Shown here piece by piece: positions 7,555 to 16,312 of a DNA stretch of 64,000 nt. The stretch covers positions 310,001 to 374,000 of the forward strand of contig NZ_SMAG01000001.1 of assembly GCF_004341825.1 (NCBI RefSeq), written 5' to 3'. Under the pieces are notes generated by a model, which saw only the letters and a program-made list of their open reading frames with translations, ran no database searches and was not told where the DNA came from. A program made the translations under genes and the position numbers. The DNA is from Hazenella coriacea. Lineage in GTDB: Bacteria; Bacillota; Bacilli; Thermoactinomycetales; Thermoactinomycetaceae. How positions within the stretch are numbered: position 1 is the first letter of the stretch; every line of letters starts with the position of its first letter.

Positions 7555-9915
7555 TTAACGTAGTTCTGCTACTGTCACTCCTGAACCACCCTCACCTTGA
7601 GAACCTAAGCGGAATGATTTAATACTTGGATGACTTCTAAGAAAATCTTGAACTCCAGAACGTAATGCCCCTGTACCTTTCCCGTGAATTAAAGAGACTT
7701 GTTTATATCCAGCTAGAATAGCATCATCTAAGTATTTATCAATCTCTAGAATCGCTTCGTCTACCATTTGTCCACGTAGATCAAGTTCAGGTCTTACATC
7801 ATCGGATTTACGCTTTACAGAGGATGTGGCCTTAGGCATGGTTGCCTTATGAGTCGATTCTCGTTTTTCTAATTCATCTCGTTTCACTTTCATTTTTAGA
7901 AAGCCAACTTGAACTTGAAATTCGTCCTTACCCAGCACTTCAACAACGGTTCCTTTTTGATTCACTCTCAAAACGAATACATCGTCCCCTACCTCAACTT
8001 TATGCTTTTTTAAAGAGTCTGTTTGAATCTTTCGGGGGACTTGTAATTCTGGAACCGCCTCACCCAAGCGTTTTTTAGCTTCGATCAATTGATGTTCCTT
8101 AATCGCTTGTGGTCTCTCTTTAGCCCATTCTCTCAATTGTTTAAGCACTTCTTCTGCTTCTCTTTGTGCTTTGGAAACAATCAGTCGAGCTTCTTCTCTA
8201 GCTTTTTCTCTGATTTGAGCTTTTTCCTCTTCCCAGAGATGAAGCCGTTGTTGTAACTCTTTATACAAATGCTCTGCTTCTTGGTGAAGTCGCTCTGCTA
8301 CACGCCGATCTTCTTCGGATTTTTTGCGATCAGCTGTTAATGAAGTAATCATGTCCTCTAATTGATTTTCTTCACTTGAGAGCTGTTTCTTTGCCTCATC
8401 GATAATTTGTGTAGGTAAACCAAGACGACTTGAAATAGCAAACGCATTAGAACGACCTGGAACACCGATTAGTAAGCGATACGTGGGTCGTAGTGTTTCT
8501 ACATCAAATTCTACACTCGCATTCAACGCCCTTGGATGGGAGTGGGCAAATAATTTTAACTCACTATAATGAGTAGTCGCAACAACTGTACAACCTTTGT
8601 TCATCACATGTTCAAGGATCGCTATGGCTAAAGCCGCACCTTCTGTCGGATCTGTACCTGCCCCTAACTCATCAAAAAGTACTAAGCTTTGGTCATCGAT
8701 TTGCTTTAAAATTCGTATAATGTTTGTCAAATGACCTGAAAAAGTACTGAGATTCTGTTCAATACTCTGCTCATCACCAATATCAGCAAAAACGCCACTG
8801 TATACAGGCATCATACTCTCTTCTTCGGCAGGGATCGGAAAGCCAGATTGTGTCATTAAAGCAAGAAGTCCAATCGTTTTTAGGGTAACTGTTTTTCCAC
8901 CCGTATTGGGTCCAGTGACGATGATCGCCTTCTGATTTTCTCCCATTTCCACATCGATCGGAACCACTTGCTCACTAGGAATTAGTGGATGGCGAGCTTT
9001 TTTTAATTGCATCGAGAAATCTGTAGTAATGATTGGGCAAACAGCTTTCTTAGCATAACCAAACCTTGCTTTAGCAATAATGAAGTCAACTTCAGCTAGG
9101 ATCGCAATATTTTGCTCTAACCATTCTGTTTCCTCGGCCACTTTCCCTGTTAATTCTGCCAATATTCGTTCTAATTCTTTTTCTTCTGCAAGCTCTTGTT
9201 CACGTAACTGGTTATTTAACTGCACGACTGCTTCTGGTTCTATAAATAATGTAGCTCCCGATGCTGACTGATCATGAACAATTCCACCAAATGATTGTCG
9301 ATATTCTTGTTTGACAGGGATTACATAACGATCATATCGTTGGGTAATAATCGCTTCCTGCATCATCTTTTGATAATGAGAACTGCGTAACATCTGATTT
9401 AATGTTTGATTCACTTTTTGACGAATTCGAGTTATTGAATGACGAACCTTTGTAAGGATCGAACTAGCTTGATCTTTTACCACTCCTTGATCATCAATCG
9501 CATTTTCAATTGTCTTCTCAAGGTGTTCCAAGCTTTCAATTTGCTCTGTATATCCTCGCAAGATAGGAAGTGTTGCCTGCTCTATTTCAACTTGCCTTAA
9601 TGATGATTTTAACTTTCGACCTGCGGCAAGTGTACTGGCAATATCAAGTAGCTCAGACTCTGTCAAGATCCCTCCGATTTTGGCTCTACGAATCGATGGA
9701 CCGATTTGTCTGATTCCTCCAAGAGGAACATCACCTTTAAGCCGTAAAAGATCCATTCCTTCAGCAGTTGCTTTTAATCGCTCTTTCACTTCTTCAAGCG
9801 AAGCAGAAGGAACCACTTCATCTACTTTTTCTTTTCCTAACAAAGAGGAAGCTTGTTGTTTTAACATCTCTTTCACGTGATTAAATTCCAACGTGTTTAA
9901 CGTCCATTGTTCCAC
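7555..9915 (-). CDS. mutS2: Endonuclease MutS2
   Basis: This 786-residue protein has the standard MutS2 layout: a MutS core and clamp region (about 1-300), ATPase domain with Walker A GPNTGGKT (335-342) and Walker B LVLFDELGAGTDP (411 on), a long charged coiled coil (about 515-630), and a C-terminal Smr nuclease domain (about 711-786) with LDLRG and HGKGTGALR. MutS2 proteins act in suppression of homologous recombination and in rescue of collided ribosomes, not in mismatch repair. The start is GTG with AGAGGGG eight bases upstream. In Bacillus mutS2 directly follows polX; here sleB and a small membrane gene lie between them. Confidence 0.95.
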   Translation of the reverse strand: MEQWTLNTLEFNHVKEMLKQQASSLLGKEKVDEVVPSASLEEVKERLKATAEGMDLLRLKGDVPLGGIRQIGPSIRRAKIGGILTESELLDIASTLAAGRKLKSSLRQVEIEQATLPILRGYTEQIESLEHLEKTIENAIDDQGVVKDQASSILTKVRHSITRIRQKVNQTLNQMLRSSHYQKMMQEAIITQRYDRYVIPVKQEYRQSFGGIVHDQSASGATLFIEPEAVVQLNNQLREQELAEEKELERILAELTGKVAEETEWLEQNIAILAEVDFIIAKARFGYAKKAVCPIITTDFSMQLKKARHPLIPSEQVVPIDVEMGENQKAIIVTGPNTGGKTVTLKTIGLLALMTQSGFPIPAEEESMMPVYSGVFADIGDEQSIEQNLSTFSGHLTNIIRILKQIDDQSLVLFDELGAGTDPTEGAALAIAILEHVMNKGCTVVATTHYSELKLFAHSHPRALNASVEFDVETLRPTYRLLIGVPGRSNAFAISSRLGLPTQIIDEAKKQLSSEENQLEDMITSLTADRKKSEEDRRVAERLHQEAEHLYKELQQRLHLWEEEKAQIREKAREEARLIVSKAQREAEEVLKQLREWAKERPQAIKEHQLIEAKKRLGEAVPELQVPRKIQTDSLKKHKVEVGDDVFVLRVNQKGTVVEVLGKDEFQVQVGFLKMKVKRDELEKRESTHKATMPKATSSVKRKSDDVRPELDLRGQMVDEAILEIDKYLDDAILAGYKQVSLIHGKGTGALRSGVQDFLRSHPSIKSFRLGSQGEGGSGVTVAELR

Positions 9916-10048
9916 GTATACAACCCCTCTTATAAAAAATCCTTATCTATTATACCATGTTCCTTTTTTAGTACATGAATTTTTCATGAAGTTGAATTGA
10001 TTTGTACAAAATAACGATGGTGATCATCATTTAAAAAGAGGGATAACC

Positions 10049-10390
10049 ATGATTGGACAACATCTAGTCCGTTTTGTTGTTTGTTTTACAGTGTTTGTCC
10101 TCATCGAAAAGATCATCCCACGTTTTTCTTTTGGTCATTTATTAGATATCGCTATTCTTTCTATAGCTATCACCTTAGTGGGATGGTTACTTGAAGTGTT
10201 TCTGGGTGGGACTCTTAATCCTTTTGCTCGCGGTCTCATTGCCATTACTTTAACGGTCTTGGGGTTAATCAGTACCTCTATAATGGTTCAAGAAGCAAAT
10301 ATTACTTTACTAGGGATAGTGACCGCCTCTTTATGGGTGGGGGTCATCGACTTTTTTGTTCCTGTGAAAGGACGATATTTAGCCAAATAA
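10049..10390 (+). CDS. Small four-helix membrane protein
   Basis: The 113-residue protein is almost entirely hydrophobic, with four predicted membrane helices (about 8-25, 32-52, 58-78 and 83-104) and short charged loops. Length and pattern recall small Bacillus membrane proteins of the DUF2512/YndM type, but I cannot confirm this and assign no function. AGAGGG lies six bases before the ATG. It is transcribed alone, divergent from mutS2 and convergent with sleB, and shares a bidirectional terminator with sleB. Confidence 0.75.
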   Translation: MIGQHLVRFVVCFTVFVLIEKIIPRFSFGHLLDIAILSIAITLVGWLLEVFLGGTLNPFARGLIAITLTVLGLISTSIMVQEANITLLGIVTASLWVGVIDFFVPVKGRYLAK

Positions 10391-10391
10391 A

Positions 10392-10429
10392 AACTCGAGC
10401 CTTCCCTTACGATCGGCTCGAGTTTTTTT
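10392..10429. terminator. Bidirectional terminator between 10049-10390 and sleB
   Basis: ACTCGAGCC and GGCTCGAGT form a 9-bp perfect stem. T-runs follow on both strands (TTTTTTT on plus, GTTTTTATTT on minus), which fits the convergent genes. Confidence 0.9.
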
Positions 10430-10433
10430 ATCT

Positions 10434-11456
10434 TTATTTCATAAAAATATGTTTGCCTATTCTCTTTATTTGCGGGCGGCTCCAGATCCATTTGGAAGTC
10501 GCTCTGTCTGGATTAAAGTAATAAACTGCTCCCCCCGAAGGATCCCAACCGTTCAACGCATCTCTGGCAGCTTTTTTAGCACTTTCACTTGGTTGTAACC
10601 AGATTTGTCCATCCGCCACTGCTTCAAAAGCTAAAGGCTGGAATACAATCCCCGAAATTGTATCTGGGAAATTTTCACTCTGCAATCGATTCAAGATCAC
10701 TGCACCGACTGCGACCTGACCAATATAAGGTTCGCCTCGTGCTTCAGCATGAATCGTTTGTGCTAATAAGGTAATATCGTTTTGACTTAATCCTTTGGAA
10801 GATTTGGGAATCGTTGTTTTGTTTTGAGGCGCTGGCTTTTTTACCGCTGATTTTGAATATGGGTTGTAATTTTGAGTCGCTTTACGTAATTTAGTTAAAG
10901 TGTCTGGTCCCGCAGTTCCATCTACCTTCAATCCAAAACGATACTGAAAAAGTCGAACAGCTAAATAGACACGATGACTGTATTTTCCATCGATCTCCCC
11001 TGTATAAAATCCAAGAAACTTTAATCGCCCTTGAAGATCTAATACATCATTACCTTGTGATCCTGGCTTTAGAATCAGGCTAGCTTTTTTGGGAGGTGGT
11101 GATGAAGGACGCCAATGCTTTGTCGCCTTCCATAATTTCAACTTCGTTTTTGGACCAACAACACCATCAATCTTCAATCCAAACCGATATTGAAAAAGTC
11201 GGACCGCTTTATATACTCGATTTCCAAACACACCATCGATCTTTCCTGTATAAAAACCGAGCAATTTGAGTCTTCCTTGCAACTCATACACATCTCCACC
11301 CCGTGCTCCCTGTTTGAGAATCTGCTTGCCAAACGGATGGATAGCTTCCATGGATGAAGTTTGTGCCACGACCACCCCTTCTTGAACTGAACTGATCAAA
11401 CCGGTCCAAGCAAGTGTAAAAGCAGTTAGGATTAGAACCATTTTTTTTCTTCGCAT
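10434..11456 (-). CDS. sleB: Spore cortex-lytic enzyme SleB-like, two PG-binding domains
   Basis: The protein has about 340 residues: an N-terminal signal/anchor helix, two peptidoglycan-binding repeats (GDVYELQGRLKLLGFYTGKIDG and NDVLDLQGRLKF types, about 50-112 and 130-194), a basic linker, and a Hydrolase_2 (SleB/CwlJ) domain from about 228 to the end. HAEARGE supplies the expected catalytic glutamate. SleB is a lytic enzyme that degrades muramic-delta-lactam cortex during germination. Bacillus SleB usually has one binding domain, so the duplication is notable. The frame opens at a TTG (11465) that abuts the Shine-Dalgarno; the ATG at 11456, nine bases after AGAAAGGG, is the better start. 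A candidate SigG promoter precedes it. Confidence 0.9.
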   Translation of the reverse strand: MRRKKMVLILTAFTLAWTGLISSVQEGVVVAQTSSMEAIHPFGKQILKQGARGGDVYELQGRLKLLGFYTGKIDGVFGNRVYKAVRLFQYRFGLKIDGVVGPKTKLKLWKATKHWRPSSPPPKKASLILKPGSQGNDVLDLQGRLKFLGFYTGEIDGKYSHRVYLAVRLFQYRFGLKVDGTAGPDTLTKLRKATQNYNPYSKSAVKKPAPQNKTTIPKSSKGLSQNDITLLAQTIHAEARGEPYIGQVAVGAVILNRLQSENFPDTISGIVFQPLAFEAVADGQIWLQPSESAKKAARDALNGWDPSGGAVYYFNPDRATSKWIWSRPQIKRIGKHIFMK

Positions 11457-11492
11457 GGAAAACAACCCTTTCTCAGGTTGGTATTCTGATGT

Positions 11493-11521
11493 TATTATGC
11501 GAAGTTTTTGCTCCTCTATTC
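11493..11521 (-). promoter_or_regulatory. Candidate SigG (forespore) promoter of sleB
   Basis: On the minus strand GAATA (11521-11517), a 17-base spacer and CATAATA (11499-11493) match the SigG pattern (GMATR, 17-18 bases, CATNNTA) fully. It is placed to give a leader of about 30 bases before ATG 11456. In B. subtilis sleB is SigG-dependent, which agrees. Confidence 0.65.
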
Positions 11522-11523
11522 CT

Positions 11524-13248
11524 TTAGATTTTTGATTTAAGTCTCTTTTTTAATTCAACTAAAGGCAAAGTATTAATCACATCTTCTTTTTCCAGCCATC
11601 CTCTTTGTGCTGTGTAAATGCCAAATGGAATGACTTCTAGCCCTTCAGTGGAGTGAGCATCAGAATTAATCGTAAAGTTTAACCCATATTCTTCTTTTCC
11701 TCTTTTTAACAACTCATCGTTTAAATCAAGGCGGTGTGGATTTGCATTTAATTCTAGAATGGTTCCTGTATCTGTAGCTGTTTGAAAGATCTGATCCATG
11801 TCTACCTGATATCCGTCTCGCCGTAAAAGTAAACGTCCCGTTGGATGTGCGATAATATCGACATAAGGATTTTCCATTGCCTTCACAATTCGTCGTGTCA
11901 TGGTTTGCTCATCTTGTTTAAAACTACTATGAATCGAGGCGATCACTAGATCCATCTGTTGCAAAATTTCATCAGGAAAATCTAATGTACCATCAGGCAA
12001 AATATCCATTTCAGTTCCTTTTAAAATAGTGAAACCTTCCATCTTTGCATTGATGCGGTCTATCTCCTCCCACTGTTCTTGCAGGTCCCGAATCGTGAGT
12101 CCATTTGCGATCTTTAAAGATTGGGAGTGATCGGTAATTGCAATATATTCATAGCCTTTCTGTTGTGCAGCTTCAGCCATTTTTTGTATACGATCTGCGC
12201 CATCACTATACAAAGTATGCATATGTAAGTCACCACGATAATCAGTCTTTTGAATGAGAATGGGGAGCTCATGATGCTCAGCTCGTTCGATCTCACCACG
12301 GTCTTCACGTAATGTAGGGGGAATGAAAGGAAGTTGGAGATGTGCAAAAAAAGACTCTTCATCACGAAAAGTTATTGTATTCTCTTGCTCGGGATGATAA
12401 ACTCCATATTCACTTACTTTCCAACCAAACTGCTTGGCACGTTGGCGAATTCGAACGTTATGCTCTTTTGAGCCTGTAAAATGATGAAGGGCACTCGCAA
12501 ACTGTTCAGGACTTACCAATCGAATATCGATCGATATTTCAATTCCCTCAACTTTAACAATCACACTCACTTTCGTTTCTCCTTGGTTCACAATCTCCAA
12601 GATTTCAGGCAAGGATGCAATCCATTCCCCCACCTCGATCGGCTTTGTTGTAGCGACTACATAGTCAATATCTTTGATCGTCTCTTTCTGTCTTCGGATA
12701 CTCCCAGCCAACTCGAACTGGTCAATCCACTCGTTCCCTTCAAAATACTCAGTGAATCGTTGGGCTACAATTAACGCTTCATGTAAAAGCCTTCGTTCAG
12801 GTCTGCTCTGATATTGAGAGATCGCCTCTAAAATTTTCTCTTCTTTTTTCGCACCAAAACCAGACAAGGAGCGAATCTTCTGTTGTTTAGCTGCTACTTG
12901 TAACTCTTCGAGATTCGTAATATTTAACTCTTTATATAAGGTGTAAATAGACTTGGGTCCTAACCCTGGTAATTGTAATAAATCAGGAAGCTTTGGAGGT
13001 AATTTCTGTTGAAGCTCCTCCAATTGACTGGAACGTCCAGTTTGTAAAATCTCTTCAATGACACTTGCTGTTCCCTTCCCCACACCTGGCAGTTCCTCTA
13101 ACTTTTCCATCTCCGATACTGATTGGCGGCTGTTTTCCACAGATCGTGCTACTCTTCGATAGGCATTCACTTTAAAATGATTTTCTCCACTTAACTCCAT
13201 CAAATTAGCTAATGAGTGCAAAATACCCGCAATTTGTTTATTGTTCAT
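11524..13248 (-). CDS. polX: DNA polymerase/3'-5' exonuclease PolX
   Basis: The 574-residue protein has the bacterial PolX layout: an 8-kDa-like N-terminal helical domain with helix-hairpin-helix motifs (LPGVGKGTA about 54, LPGLGPKS about 93), a polymerase X core with catalytic Asp193 and Asp195 (KDIDYV) and Asp241 (SIDIRLV), and a C-terminal PHP domain (from about 337) with HMHTLYSDG (His342, His344, Asp349) that carries the manganese-dependent 3'-5' exonuclease and AP-endonuclease activities. PolX fills short gaps in DNA repair. AGGAG lies six bases before the ATG. All metal ligands I can check are present. Confidence 0.95.
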   Translation of the reverse strand: MNNKQIAGILHSLANLMELSGENHFKVNAYRRVARSVENSRQSVSEMEKLEELPGVGKGTASVIEEILQTGRSSQLEELQQKLPPKLPDLLQLPGLGPKSIYTLYKELNITNLEELQVAAKQQKIRSLSGFGAKKEEKILEAISQYQSRPERRLLHEALIVAQRFTEYFEGNEWIDQFELAGSIRRQKETIKDIDYVVATTKPIEVGEWIASLPEILEIVNQGETKVSVIVKVEGIEISIDIRLVSPEQFASALHHFTGSKEHNVRIRQRAKQFGWKVSEYGVYHPEQENTITFRDEESFFAHLQLPFIPPTLREDRGEIERAEHHELPILIQKTDYRGDLHMHTLYSDGADRIQKMAEAAQQKGYEYIAITDHSQSLKIANGLTIRDLQEQWEEIDRINAKMEGFTILKGTEMDILPDGTLDFPDEILQQMDLVIASIHSSFKQDEQTMTRRIVKAMENPYVDIIAHPTGRLLLRRDGYQVDMDQIFQTATDTGTILELNANPHRLDLNDELLKRGKEEYGLNFTINSDAHSTEGLEVIPFGIYTAQRGWLEKEDVINTLPLVELKKRLKSKI

Positions 13249-13472
13249 TTTTGTCTCCTGAAAATTTTTTCTCTAACAATTCTCTTATATTATCCATTAA
13301 ACTAGCACATTCCATCACTCTGAAAAAGAATATTAAAAAGACTCCTCTTCCGAATAAGTATATAATTATTAAAGTTATGTAGTTTAAGAAAAGAGAGGAT
13401 GGGGTTTCCTTACAGCATCTGTTCGTTGTTAACAAAATAGTTTTTCCATTAAATCCTAGGGTTGGTATATAA

Positions 13473-14066
13473 ATGAAATATAGAGTCCCGTTAATTTTAT
13501 CAATCTTCAGCAGTGTTTTAGTTCTACTATTTCTCGTATTTCAATGGTCAATTGTTGACATCATAACACCATTTTTGATGATTCCCTTGTGGATGGTGTT
13601 ATCCGGTTTTTTTATCCTTGTTACTGTAATAGCTTTAATTGTTTTATTTAAGAGTAAAAATTGGAAACCTATCGCGGTTCAAGCAATAACTATCTCGCTA
13701 TGGCTTTTCTTTCCATTTAATCAGATCATACTGGATTTAGACTTCAAAATGAACAAGTCTGAAAGAGAAAAAGTCATCAAAATGGTGGAAAATCAGACCA
13801 TTAAGCCTAATGTTTCTTATAACCCTTCTTTAATTCGATTGCCCAAAGAATATCAACATTTATCTAAAGGTGGCGGAGAAATTGTCTTAGAGAAAAATGG
13901 TAATGACTATTATATTTTCTTCTATACTTTTAGAGGTTTGATAGACAACTTCTCAGGTTTTGTGTATTCACCTAATGACAAAGAGCCAAATCCAGATGAT
14001 TTTGGTGTGGACTTTATAGAAGTCGACAAGCTAGACAAGAATTGGTACTTTATATCAGCCACCTAA
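13473..14066 (+). CDS. Membrane protein of unknown function
   Basis: The 197-residue protein has three predicted membrane helices in the first 100 residues, then a soluble C-terminal domain of about 95 residues that reads like an extracytoplasmic beta-rich domain (YYIFFYTFRG, FSGFVYSPND). No family is recognised. The upstream Shine-Dalgarno is weak (AGGG about 11 bases before the ATG). It is a single-gene transcript ending in a hairpin, and lies in a block interrupting the cvpA-polX neighbourhood conserved in Bacillus. Confidence 0.7.
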   Translation: MKYRVPLILSIFSSVLVLLFLVFQWSIVDIITPFLMIPLWMVLSGFFILVTVIALIVLFKSKNWKPIAVQAITISLWLFFPFNQIILDLDFKMNKSEREKVIKMVENQTIKPNVSYNPSLIRLPKEYQHLSKGGGEIVLEKNGNDYYIFFYTFRGLIDNFSGFVYSPNDKEPNPDDFGVDFIEVDKLDKNWYFISAT

Positions 14067-14094
14067 AAGAGCAACTAAACTAGTTGCTCTTTTA
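14065..14094 (+). terminator. Terminator after 13473-14066
   Basis: AAAGAGCAACTA pairs with TAGTTGCTCTTT around a three-base loop and ends in TTTT, starting at the stop codon. Confidence 0.85.
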
Positions 14095-14136
14095 CAATCA
14101 TGTGATTTAGTGTACTGTATCTTCCAACCTGTCTTT

Positions 14137-14463
14137 TCATCTATTAGTAATTACTATACTTATTTCAAATACATTTTCTTGTCCAGTAACGCTCTTAACC
14201 CAGGGTCGTTGATAGACAAACCTTAACATTTTCCGACCTGGTTTAACTGCTTGAAAGATCCACTGATGGGTACTTTGTCCTCCACTTGTAGAATGATTAG
14301 GCACGATCTCCTCATGTTCTAACTTTACAATATCTATACGGGGTGTTATTTCTTCTAACCACGTATAGCCTGTGGATGGGTTTTCCGTTAACTTCAACTG
14401 AATTCGGTCTTGTAATTTTAATTGAATGGTTTTCCCATGATCTGTTTGGTTCAAGATAAGCAT
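14137..14463 (-). CDS. Chagasin-family (I42) cysteine protease inhibitor
   Basis: A protein of about 108 residues with all three chagasin loops: NPSTGYTW (family NPTTGYxW), a central GGQSTHQWIF (family GxxxxHxWxF), and YQRPW (family RPW). These loops plug the active-site cleft of papain-like proteases. The frame extends upstream to 14538 inside the protease gene, but the ATG at 14463 gives the normal family length. It starts 13 bases after the protease stop, with AAGG overlapping that stop. There is no signal peptide, so the inhibitor should stay in the cytoplasm with its neighbour. Target assignment is inferred from the operon and the family's known specificity. Confidence 0.85.
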   Translation of the reverse strand: MLILNQTDHGKTIQLKLQDRIQLKLTENPSTGYTWLEEITPRIDIVKLEHEEIVPNHSTSGGQSTHQWIFQAVKPGRKMLRFVYQRPWVKSVTGQENVFEISIVITNR

Positions 14464-14476
14464 AGTGAAATCAACC

Positions 14477-15337
14477 TTAGTGATAGGTGATAGTTTGTTG
14501 CTTAGTTTGAAAATCTTCTCCTCGTTCGGCTCCTCCAAAGTCTTCCCCTAATTTTTGAAGAATTTCTTTCTTTACATTTACCAAAGCATCAGGGTTGTCA
14601 ATCAAATCAGTGGCACTCCAAGCCTCTGAAAGCTTTAATTCTAAGTACTCATAAGGCAAATATCCATAACCATGATCACCCCAACTATCACCCCAAGAAT
14701 TTTTAAACTTAAACAATTGGGTATCATCATTGTAACCAACGATACAGATCGCATGTCCTCCGATCTGGTTATCATTTCCTGGAAGTGGTATTTTTCCCGT
14801 TGCGTGTACTTCCTGTGTCATCCAATTTTGATAAACAGGAACCCCAGCTAAAAATGGTCCATTCGCAACTAAACTTCTTTTCATCGTTTCAACAGAATCT
14901 AACTTAGCAAAAGCCTTGATTCGGTATCGATTGGCATTTTCTTCAGCCCCTGGTTTAGGCTGACCTGGTTGCTTGGCCATATAAGGCCAATATTCCTCCA
15001 AGCATACGCCCGTTTTTTTCAGCACTTGCATGGCGATTCGAGGATAAGTACCTTCTTGATCAGGATTTCCGTCAATTTCCTTGCATTTCTGATACAAGAA
15101 TCTTGGAGAAAGTGGAATAAAGCTGTGAAAATCCTTTTCTGCTTGATATTCTTTCACACCCACAACTGTAGCAAATCCTACACAAGTTCCTTCTGTACCT
15201 TGATCTCTAACTGGGCTCATTTGATCTGTATAATCTTTTTGTCGAGGAATCGTGAATGTCGGTAAAAAAGCAGACATGATCAGATCCCGTTTATCTTCAG
15301 GTGATGGTATAAAACCTAATCCTTTAACTTTAGCCAT
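14477..15337 (-). CDS. Papain-like C1 cysteine peptidase
   Basis: The 286-residue protein has the C1A active-site elements: oxyanion Gln46 (VRDQG), Cys52 (EGTCVGFA), His195 (GGHAICIVGY) and Asn213 (FKNSWGDSWG). The motif around the cysteine is GTCVGFA rather than the plant GSCWAFS, as in many bacterial members. There is no signal peptide, no membrane helix and no long inhibitory propeptide; the mature-like domain starts around residue 30. It should therefore be an intracellular or lysis-released protease controlled by the chagasin-like inhibitor encoded directly downstream rather than by a propeptide. The substrate is unknown. Confidence 0.9.
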   Translation of the reverse strand: MAKVKGLGFIPSPEDKRDLIMSAFLPTFTIPRQKDYTDQMSPVRDQGTEGTCVGFATVVGVKEYQAEKDFHSFIPLSPRFLYQKCKEIDGNPDQEGTYPRIAMQVLKKTGVCLEEYWPYMAKQPGQPKPGAEENANRYRIKAFAKLDSVETMKRSLVANGPFLAGVPVYQNWMTQEVHATGKIPLPGNDNQIGGHAICIVGYNDDTQLFKFKNSWGDSWGDHGYGYLPYEYLELKLSEAWSATDLIDNPDALVNVKKEILQKLGEDFGGAERGEDFQTKQQTITYH

Positions 15338-15427
15338 TCGTTTGCATCCTCCATATGGTGAGATTTATCACAATATGAGTTTGCTTATTTGGCTATATTT
15401 TATTCAAGAACTTAAGGTCTCAAAGTC

Positions 15428-15455
15428 AAAAGCCACCCTGTAATCGGATGGCTTC
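15428..15455 (-). terminator. Terminator of the pheST-zapA-cvpA operon
   Basis: On the minus strand AGCCATCC and GGTGGCT form an imperfect stem followed by TTTT, 16 bases after the cvpA stop. Confidence 0.7.
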
Positions 15456-15470
15456 TTTCATATGTTGGAT

Positions 15471-16010
15471 CTATTTTCCTTCATACACCTTGGTGAAAAC
15501 AGACATAAATGTCTCTTTGAGATTAGGTGTGATCGCTAATAATCCTTGTGCGATACTTGAATCCCGAACCGCTTGTTGCCCAGTTTCCCATGGCATGATA
15601 TGCAATACATTAATAATTACCACAGAAAACAATACAAACGAAATAACAGCGAGTAAAGCTCCTCCAGTTCGATTGAGCAAAGAGAGTACAGGTAAGGACG
15701 CTACTTGATTGAGCAGATTAGAGACAATGGTAATCGCAAATTTCGTTCCAAATAACAACACTAAGAACGCAACGATGGAGTAAACTGCTTTTTCAACTGG
15801 AAGAAGTGCCAACCATCCTTCTTTTGTAGAATCTGGTAAAGACCACCATTCGCTAAACACGACGGCTAGATCATTGGTAAATTGAAAAGCAACCCAGATC
15901 CCGATCAATAATCCAAACAGAGAAGCTGCTTGCATGACCAATCCCCGTTGAACACCTCGAAAAATGGAACCTGCCAACAAGAGTATAAACACTATATCTA
16001 GTAGATTCAT
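15471..16010 (-). CDS. CvpA family membrane protein (YshB-like)
   Basis: The 179-residue protein has four membrane helices and the CvpA-type N-terminus (LLDIVFILLLAGSIFRGVQRGL), with the conserved GxxRG after the first helix. In E. coli CvpA affects colicin V production; in Bacillus the ortholog YshB lies between zapA and polX, as it would here but for inserted genes. The start is nine bases after the zapA stop, so the two are co-transcribed. The biochemical role is not established. Confidence 0.9.
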   Translation of the reverse strand: MNLLDIVFILLLAGSIFRGVQRGLVMQAASLFGLLIGIWVAFQFTNDLAVVFSEWWSLPDSTKEGWLALLPVEKAVYSIVAFLVLLFGTKFAITIVSNLLNQVASLPVLSLLNRTGGALLAVISFVLFSVVIINVLHIMPWETGQQAVRDSSIAQGLLAITPNLKETFMSVFTKVYEGK

Positions 16011-16019
16011 TTCATCTCC

Positions 16020-16268
16020 TCATGGTTGATCATCTTCGATTAAATGCATCATCTCATCATAAACTTGCTTCAGTTCCAAATATTCATTTGCAATATTAAC
16101 AGCTGACAGGACAGCTAAGCTTTTTATGTCTAATTTAGAGTTTTTATCAGCAATCTTTCTCATCATTTCATCGACATGGCTTGCTACCTGTCGAATATTT
16201 CCATGGCTTGCGCCAGAAATATGATATTGCTGTCCATAAATCTCGACGGTTAGAGCATCTTTATACAT
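16020..16268 (-). CDS. zapA: Cell division protein ZapA
   Basis: The 82-residue protein has the ZapA globular head (LTVEIYGQQYHISG) and a helical coiled-coil tail (LAVLSAVNIANEYLELKQVYDEM). ZapA binds FtsZ in the cytoplasm and bundles its filaments at the division ring. Length and position between pheT and cvpA match Bacillus YshA/ZapA. GGAGG lies about 12 bases before the ATG. It is the third gene of the Phe T-box-controlled operon unless a promoter lies in the 44-base gap after pheT. Confidence 0.93.
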   Translation of the reverse strand: MYKDALTVEIYGQQYHISGASHGNIRQVASHVDEMMRKIADKNSKLDIKSLAVLSAVNIANEYLELKQVYDEMMHLIEDDQP

Positions 16269-16312
16269 ACCTAGCGCCTACCTCCCATGTAAAAATCCTA
16301 TGTGGGTGGAGA

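Noticed and set aside
13238-13435. 65-codon frame overlapping the polX start
   Set aside because: No good Shine-Dalgarno at any start, AT-rich hydrophobic N-terminal part, and an 11-base overlap with a well-supported polX start. A shorter version starting inside it cannot be excluded.
14464-14538. Upstream extension of the chagasin-like gene
   Set aside because: These 25 codons overlap the protease 3' end and lack homology to the inhibitor family; the ATG at 14463 gives the usual length.
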